From Urinicoccus sp. (lineage in GTDB: Bacteria; Bacillota; Clostridia; Tissierellales; Peptoniphilaceae), in the NCBI GenBank assembly GCA_029983435.1, contig JASBZN010000035.1, forward strand, positions 1-9,404: 9,404 bases of DNA, written 5' to 3'. Both the position numbers and the translations under genes were made by a program. Below, piece by piece: positions 6,139 to 9,404 of this stretch (its first letter is position 1; each line of letters begins with the position of its first letter). The notes below the pieces were generated by a model. The model was not told the origin of the DNA, made no database searches, and saw only the letters and a list, made by a program, of their open reading frames with translations.

Positions 6139-8035
6139 GTCCACCTCCTAGGTTGATAATATGACAAGGAAATTTTGGTATTTCTTCTTTTCGACTCGTA
6201 AAATAGAGAATTTGATGGGTCTTTGCCAAGTCTGCCAAAAGGTCCCAGGCAAGACTTAGTCGATGGTTATCAAAGTGGTTAAAGGTATCATCTAAGGCTA
6301 TAAACATACCTGGATTAAAAACATCTGCCATCGCTAACCGCGTTGCCAAAGACACCTGGTCTCGAGTTCCTTGAGAAAGAAACTCGTAAGAAACTGTATT
6401 TCCTTCTCTTAATTGAACCTCTATGGTCTTTGCTAGACCATGAATCCTCACATACCGTCCCTCTGTTAAATCCTTAAGATAGGTGGAAGCTTTTTGAAAA
6501 ACTTCTTTTTTATTGACTTTTTGCCGTTGATTTAAAAGCTCTTGAATTATTCGATCTAGTTCGTCTAAGGCTTCCATATCCCTCTTAATCTCTGTAATTT
6601 CCTTTGTTAAAGCTTTTTTCTTTTCACAGATTTCTTGAAGAGCCTGTAGGTTTTTTTCCTCTTCTTTAAAAACATAGTCGTATTTTTTCCATTCTCCTAT
6701 TAAATAGGCCTTTTGGTCCATTTTATGAATTAAATCTTCCTGGAGACTTTTTAACCTGTCTAGGCTGGGGTCTTGACTTAAGAGGTCTTCTGGCTCCAAT
6801 AAGTATGGATTTGCTTTTTCCATGTCTTCCATCTTATCTAGAGCTTGATTATAGACCTTTAAAACCCTATCTTCTTCTAAGCTTAAGTTCTTCTCCTGAC
6901 TTTGGACCTCTTTTAAAATCAAATCCATCGGTTTTTGATATTTTTCCTCTATTTGTTTTTTTAAATAGAAGATACAAAAATTGACCCCTAAGCCAATAAG
7001 GGAAACTACCAGGGAAAAAACAGCCAAACTTACTTTTTTCCAAATCAAGAAAGCGAGGATACAAAAAAGAACCACCATAAAAATTCGACTCTTTTTTAGC
7101 ACCCAGTATTGACTAATCTTTTTTCTATCTTTAGGAGAATATTTTTCCTTAAGTTTTCGAATTCTACTCAGGTCTTCTCTACTCTTTTCCGCTCTTTCCT
7201 TTTCTTCTAAGTATTTTAGTTTAACTTGGTAAGTTTCTTTTTTTTGGTCTAAAGAAGATGCCTTTTCTCCTTCTATTCGACGAATGGTCTCTTTCGTTTC
7301 CTTAATTTTTTCATCCAGATTTTTTGTCTCTTCTTTGAGTTGAAAAAATTCTTGGCGATTTTCTTGACTTCGACTTAGTTTCAGTCTATAGCGCCCTTCT
7401 TCTTCCTTGAGCCCTTCTATTTCCAGTAGCTTACTTCCTAGTATTGACCTGGATTGGCCTGGGGTTCCATAAGATTTTTTCTTATCTCTTAACTTATCTA
7501 TCAGCTGATTTACCTGTTTTTTAGATTGGCTATAGTTGACCTGATAAAAAAAGTTAACCAGGTCATTGGCTTCCATCTCTTCCTGCTGAACCCCTAGTTG
7601 AGGGATAAAGAAGACCTCGCGAAATAATTTTTCACTCATTCTCAAAAAATGATCTCCTAATTCTGGAGTCCTGGATTTTTCATAGAGATTTAAGTCTTCT
7701 AGAACTTTATTTTCACCTAAATGAAAGACCTTTAAATCTTCTCGCTTTTTTTGAAAATTCCGCTCCAAACGATAAGAGCTTCCATCTACTTTAAATTCCA
7801 TACTCCCAGCATATTGGTCTCGGTACCAAGGAGCATAGAGGTCTTGTTCCTTGCGATAAGAATGACTTTTGGTCCAATATTTTGTATACCCATAAAACAT
7901 GCCCACAATAAACTGATGGATTGTGGTTTTTCCAGACTCATTGGGTCCATAAATAAGGTTTATACCATCTTTTAAGACCAAATTTTTTTGATGAAATTTT
8001 CCAAATGACCACAAGTCTAACTTTGTCAGTTTCAT
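6131..8035 (-). CDS. SbcC/Rad50-like AAA ATPase, YhaN family (COG4717-like), with membrane hairpin
   Basis: This 634-residue protein has the split ATPase head of SMC/Rad50 proteins. Walker A GPNESGKTT is at 30-38; a long charged coiled-coil region covers about 200-515; the ABC signature LSQGTRDQ is at 553-560; Walker B is MFIALDD at 577-583. It should form a DNA-end processing complex with the nuclease encoded just upstream, as SbcC does with SbcD. Two hydrophobic stretches (about 317-332 and 334-357) sit mid-arm where Rad50 carries its zinc hook, and no CxxC hook is seen, which suggests tethering to the membrane. It is much shorter than SbcC (over 1000 residues) or Bacillus YhaN (about 960). 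The usual switch histidine after Walker B appears to be arginine (FTSRKE, R615). The start overlaps the nuclease stop as ATGA, with AAGGA seven bases upstream. Confidence 0.9.
   Translation of the reverse strand: MKLTKLDLWSFGKFHQKNLVLKDGINLIYGPNESGKTTIHQFIVGMFYGYTKYWTKSHSYRKEQDLYAPWYRDQYAGSMEFKVDGSSYRLERNFQKKREDLKVFHLGENKVLEDLNLYEKSRTPELGDHFLRMSEKLFREVFFIPQLGVQQEEMEANDLVNFFYQVNYSQSKKQVNQLIDKLRDKKKSYGTPGQSRSILGSKLLEIEGLKEEEGRYRLKLSRSQENRQEFFQLKEETKNLDEKIKETKETIRRIEGEKASSLDQKKETYQVKLKYLEEKERAEKSREDLSRIRKLKEKYSPKDRKKISQYWVLKKSRIFMVVLFCILAFLIWKKVSLAVFSLVVSLIGLGVNFCIFYLKKQIEEKYQKPMDLILKEVQSQEKNLSLEEDRVLKVYNQALDKMEDMEKANPYLLEPEDLLSQDPSLDRLKSLQEDLIHKMDQKAYLIGEWKKYDYVFKEEEKNLQALQEICEKKKALTKEITEIKRDMEALDELDRIIQELLNQRQKVNKKEVFQKASTYLKDLTEGRYVRIHGLAKTIEVQLREGNTVSYEFLSQGTRDQVSLATRLAMADVFNPGMFIALDDTFNHFDNHRLSLAWDLLADLAKTHQILYFTSRKEEIPKFPCHIINLGGGHE
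6144..6149 (-). promoter_or_regulatory. Shine-Dalgarno fixing the phosphoesterase start
   Basis: A perfect AGGAGG lies five bases before the ATG at 6138-6136. The alternative GTG start (6144-6142) uses the last G of this site, so it cannot be served by it. The ATG is therefore the likely start, and the gene pair overlaps by the 8 bases ATGAGTAA. Confidence 0.8.
6965..7087 (-). other. Predicted two-helix transmembrane hairpin in the SbcC-like protein
   Basis: Residues 317-332 and 334-357 are rich in V, L, I, F and A and nearly free of charge apart from the KK pair between them (333-334). Basic residues flank both ends (KKSR before, KKQ after). The first stretch is short for a full span, so a re-entrant or tilted helix is possible. 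The heads and coiled coils would face the cytoplasm on both sides. Confidence 0.75.
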
Positions 8036-9024
8036 AAAACATCCTTACATAACTCAATAAATAATTCCTTGGCCCGTTGGTGGATAGGGTCCTGGCTCTC
8101 TTCTAAAAGTCGAAAAACATCTCCAAAAAGATCTTCTCGTCTCTTGAAATTTTCTAAAAGTTCCTCCTGGATTCTCTCATCTAAAATAGAAAGCTGATAA
8201 CCTCTTTGGGCAAAAAAATCTTCTAAAAGAGGACCGTTTAAGTCTAGGATCTGAGTTCCTTTTAAGGTCACTTGGTAAAAAGCGTCCTTCTTTAAATGGT
8301 ATTTTTCAATCCATTGACTGGGATACGTTCCATCGTCTTCTAGGTCAAATTTATAATAAGACCTTTGGGCTTTAGAAATTTTTTCTATTTGTAAAGGCTT
8401 AAGCTCCACTTGGAGAAATCCATGGTCCCCTACTTCTGAAAAATCAAAGGGCTCTGGAGATCCTGCATAATAAGCTTTATCCGTCACTTTCCCACCCTTA
8501 TGAATATGCCCTAGAGCAATATAATCCATCTTAGAAAAAAATTCTTGCTCCTGGAGAAAGTCTTTGGAAGAAAAGTCTCCATGGAGAAGGCAAATGTTAT
8601 TCTGACTTGGATCCACCTGTAAAGTCCTTAACAAACTTAAGTCTGGAGCTTTGGGCCCCGTCCAGGATAAGCCAAAAATCCGTAAATTATCTTGAGGAAA
8701 ATCTACCCAGTCACAATCTTCAATAAAAAAAATATTATCTCCCTCCAGACCCTGAATCTGGTAATCGTGGTTCCCCTTAATGACGATAACATGAGGGATA
8801 GGAGCCACTAGGGAAGCAAAGCGTTCTAGGTCTAAATAGCCTGTATAGTCCTGCTCAAATACGTCTCCTGCTAAGAGGAGATAGGAAATATCCTTATCTA
8901 AGCAATAAGCCACTTGCTTTTCCAAAGCCAGCCAAAGCTCCTCTCGGCGAAGTTTGGCCAAATGGCGGTTGACGTTAGAAAAACTTCTTCCCAAATGAAG
9001 ATCTCCACTGTGTAGCAATTTCAT
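8032..9024 (-). CDS. SbcD/Mre11-like DNA repair exonuclease, YhaO family
   Basis: The 330-residue product has the full set of metallophosphoesterase motifs of the Mre11/SbcD nucleases: GDLHLG (D8, H10), GDVFEQ (D54), GNHDYQ (N85, H86, D87), LLHGD (H148) and GHIHKGG (H173, H175). These bind two metal ions, typically manganese, for cleavage of phosphodiester bonds. Residues about 210-330 form a smaller C-terminal part likely to contact the ATPase; Bacillus YhaO is longer (about 400). The expected role is nuclease partner of the ATPase encoded next, whose ATG overlaps this stop codon by 4 bases. The ATG is preceded by AAAGGGGA about eight bases upstream. The gene lies 33 bases after the hydrolase stop with no clear promoter between. 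Motifs and neighbour leave little doubt on family; substrate polarity cannot be read. Confidence 0.93.
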   Translation of the reverse strand: MKLLHSGDLHLGRSFSNVNRHLAKLRREELWLALEKQVAYCLDKDISYLLLAGDVFEQDYTGYLDLERFASLVAPIPHVIVIKGNHDYQIQGLEGDNIFFIEDCDWVDFPQDNLRIFGLSWTGPKAPDLSLLRTLQVDPSQNNICLLHGDFSSKDFLQEQEFFSKMDYIALGHIHKGGKVTDKAYYAGSPEPFDFSEVGDHGFLQVELKPLQIEKISKAQRSYYKFDLEDDGTYPSQWIEKYHLKKDAFYQVTLKGTQILDLNGPLLEDFFAQRGYQLSILDERIQEELLENFKRREDLFGDVFRLLEESQDPIHQRAKELFIELCKDVL

Positions 9025-9057
9025 ATGTCGTCCCCTTTAAACTTTCCTATTTCCTAC

Positions 9058-9404
9058 TTATTTAATCAGTTGTTGCATTTCCTTGAATTCTGGCGTCCCA
9101 CTAACTTTTGCAATTTCAAACAGCAAGGATTCAGAATTACTAATCACAGCTCCGTATTCTCGCATTTGGTCTATACCATTTCTATGACGCATGGGGTCCC
9201 TAGAAGAAATACAGTCTCTAGCTACAAAAACCTGGTAGCCTGCATCAATTAAGTCTCTAACAGAAGCTAAAACACAGATATGACTTTCCATTCCCGTAAT
9301 AATTACTTGAGTCTTTCCTGTTTCCTTAAGGGCTTGTTCTATGGTTTTTTCTCCCATGATGCTGAAAGCATTTTTATCCAGGCTTTCCTTCCCAGGTGTG
9401 TACT
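9058..9404 (-). CDS. Isochorismatase-family cysteine hydrolase, N-terminus outside window
   Basis: The frame is open from the right edge for 114 codons to the TAA, so the true start is upstream and the ATG at 9357 is internal. Visible parts fit the C-terminal half of the family: the active-site lysine region LDKNAFSI, then the ITGMESHICVLAS segment with the nucleophilic cysteine, then the SSRDP loop and the AVISNSESLLFE strand. The C-terminal FKEMQQLIK resembles the ISOC1/ISOC2 and YcaC-like branch more than true isochorismatases or nicotinamidases. The catalytic aspartate would be in the missing N-terminal half. Substrate is unknown; family members act on small amides or ester-like compounds. 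It is 33 bases from the nuclease gene and probably co-transcribed with it. Confidence 0.88.
   Translation of the reverse strand, partial: YTPGKESLDKNAFSIMGEKTIEQALKETGKTQVIITGMESHICVLASVRDLIDAGYQVFVARDCISSRDPMRHRNGIDQMREYGAVISNSESLLFEIAKVSGTPEFKEMQQLIK

Noticed and set aside
6867..7064. 65-codon minus-strand frame inside the SbcC-like gene
   Set aside because: It is an alternative frame within an intact gene, with no known motif or separate ribosome binding site.
9025..9252. 75-codon plus-strand frame opposite the hydrolase gene
   Set aside because: It is antisense to a conserved family member, and its product has no recognisable features.
9058..9357. Isochorismatase gene beginning at the ATG at 9357 (99 residues)
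   Set aside because: The same frame continues upstream to the window edge with family-like sequence, including the active-site lysine region, so that ATG is internal and the gene is cut by the window.
1..9404. Classical defence or mobile system, CRISPR array, tRNA or transposase
   Set aside because: No spaced identical repeats, cloverleaf, terminal inverted repeats, integrase or transposase motifs were seen. The SbcCD-like pair is better explained as a YhaNO-type housekeeping complex, although its operon partners deserve attention.

Overview
The window is AT-rich and every credible gene lies on the minus strand. Gram-positive-style Shine-Dalgarno sites, a strong rho-independent terminator, and a surface protein with BspA-type leucine-rich repeats, three FIVAR-like modules and an S-layer homology (SLH) domain point to a low-GC Bacillota. 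An anaerobic Clostridia or Tissierellia lineage is most likely. The genus cannot be named from this sequence alone.

Layout, in the direction of transcription (right to left): (1) the 3' part of an isochorismatase-family hydrolase, 9404-9058, whose start lies outside the window; (2) an SbcD/YhaO-like metallophosphoesterase nuclease, 9024-8032; (3) an SbcC/YhaN-like AAA ATPase, 8035-6131, with a predicted membrane hairpin in its coiled-coil arm; (4) a second, different metallophosphoesterase of the COG1768 type, 6138-5437; (5) a CYTH-domain protein, 5452-4907; (6) phosphoenolpyruvate synthase, 4859-2505, closed by a terminator at 2486-2451; (7) a 514-base intergenic stretch with candidate promoters and leader hairpins; (8) the first 663 codons of a secreted SLH-anchored LRR protein, 1990-2, which runs off the left edge.

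Genes 2 to 5 overlap by 4, 8 and 16 bases, so they are almost certainly one translationally coupled operon. The hydrolase, 33 bases upstream, probably belongs to it. The nuclease and ATPase should form a Mre11-Rad50-like DNA-processing complex. The other two products are phosphate-chemistry enzymes whose link to that complex is unknown. The PEP synthase has its own near-consensus promoter overlapping the end of the CYTH gene, so this metabolic gene can be transcribed apart from the repair-type operon, although nothing visible stops read-through.

The points most worth following up are the small, apparently membrane-tethered Rad50-like ATPase fixed in an operon with two phosphoesterases and a CYTH protein, and the long, possibly structured leader of the surface-protein gene. 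No tRNA, rRNA, CRISPR array, insertion sequence or prophage gene was seen.
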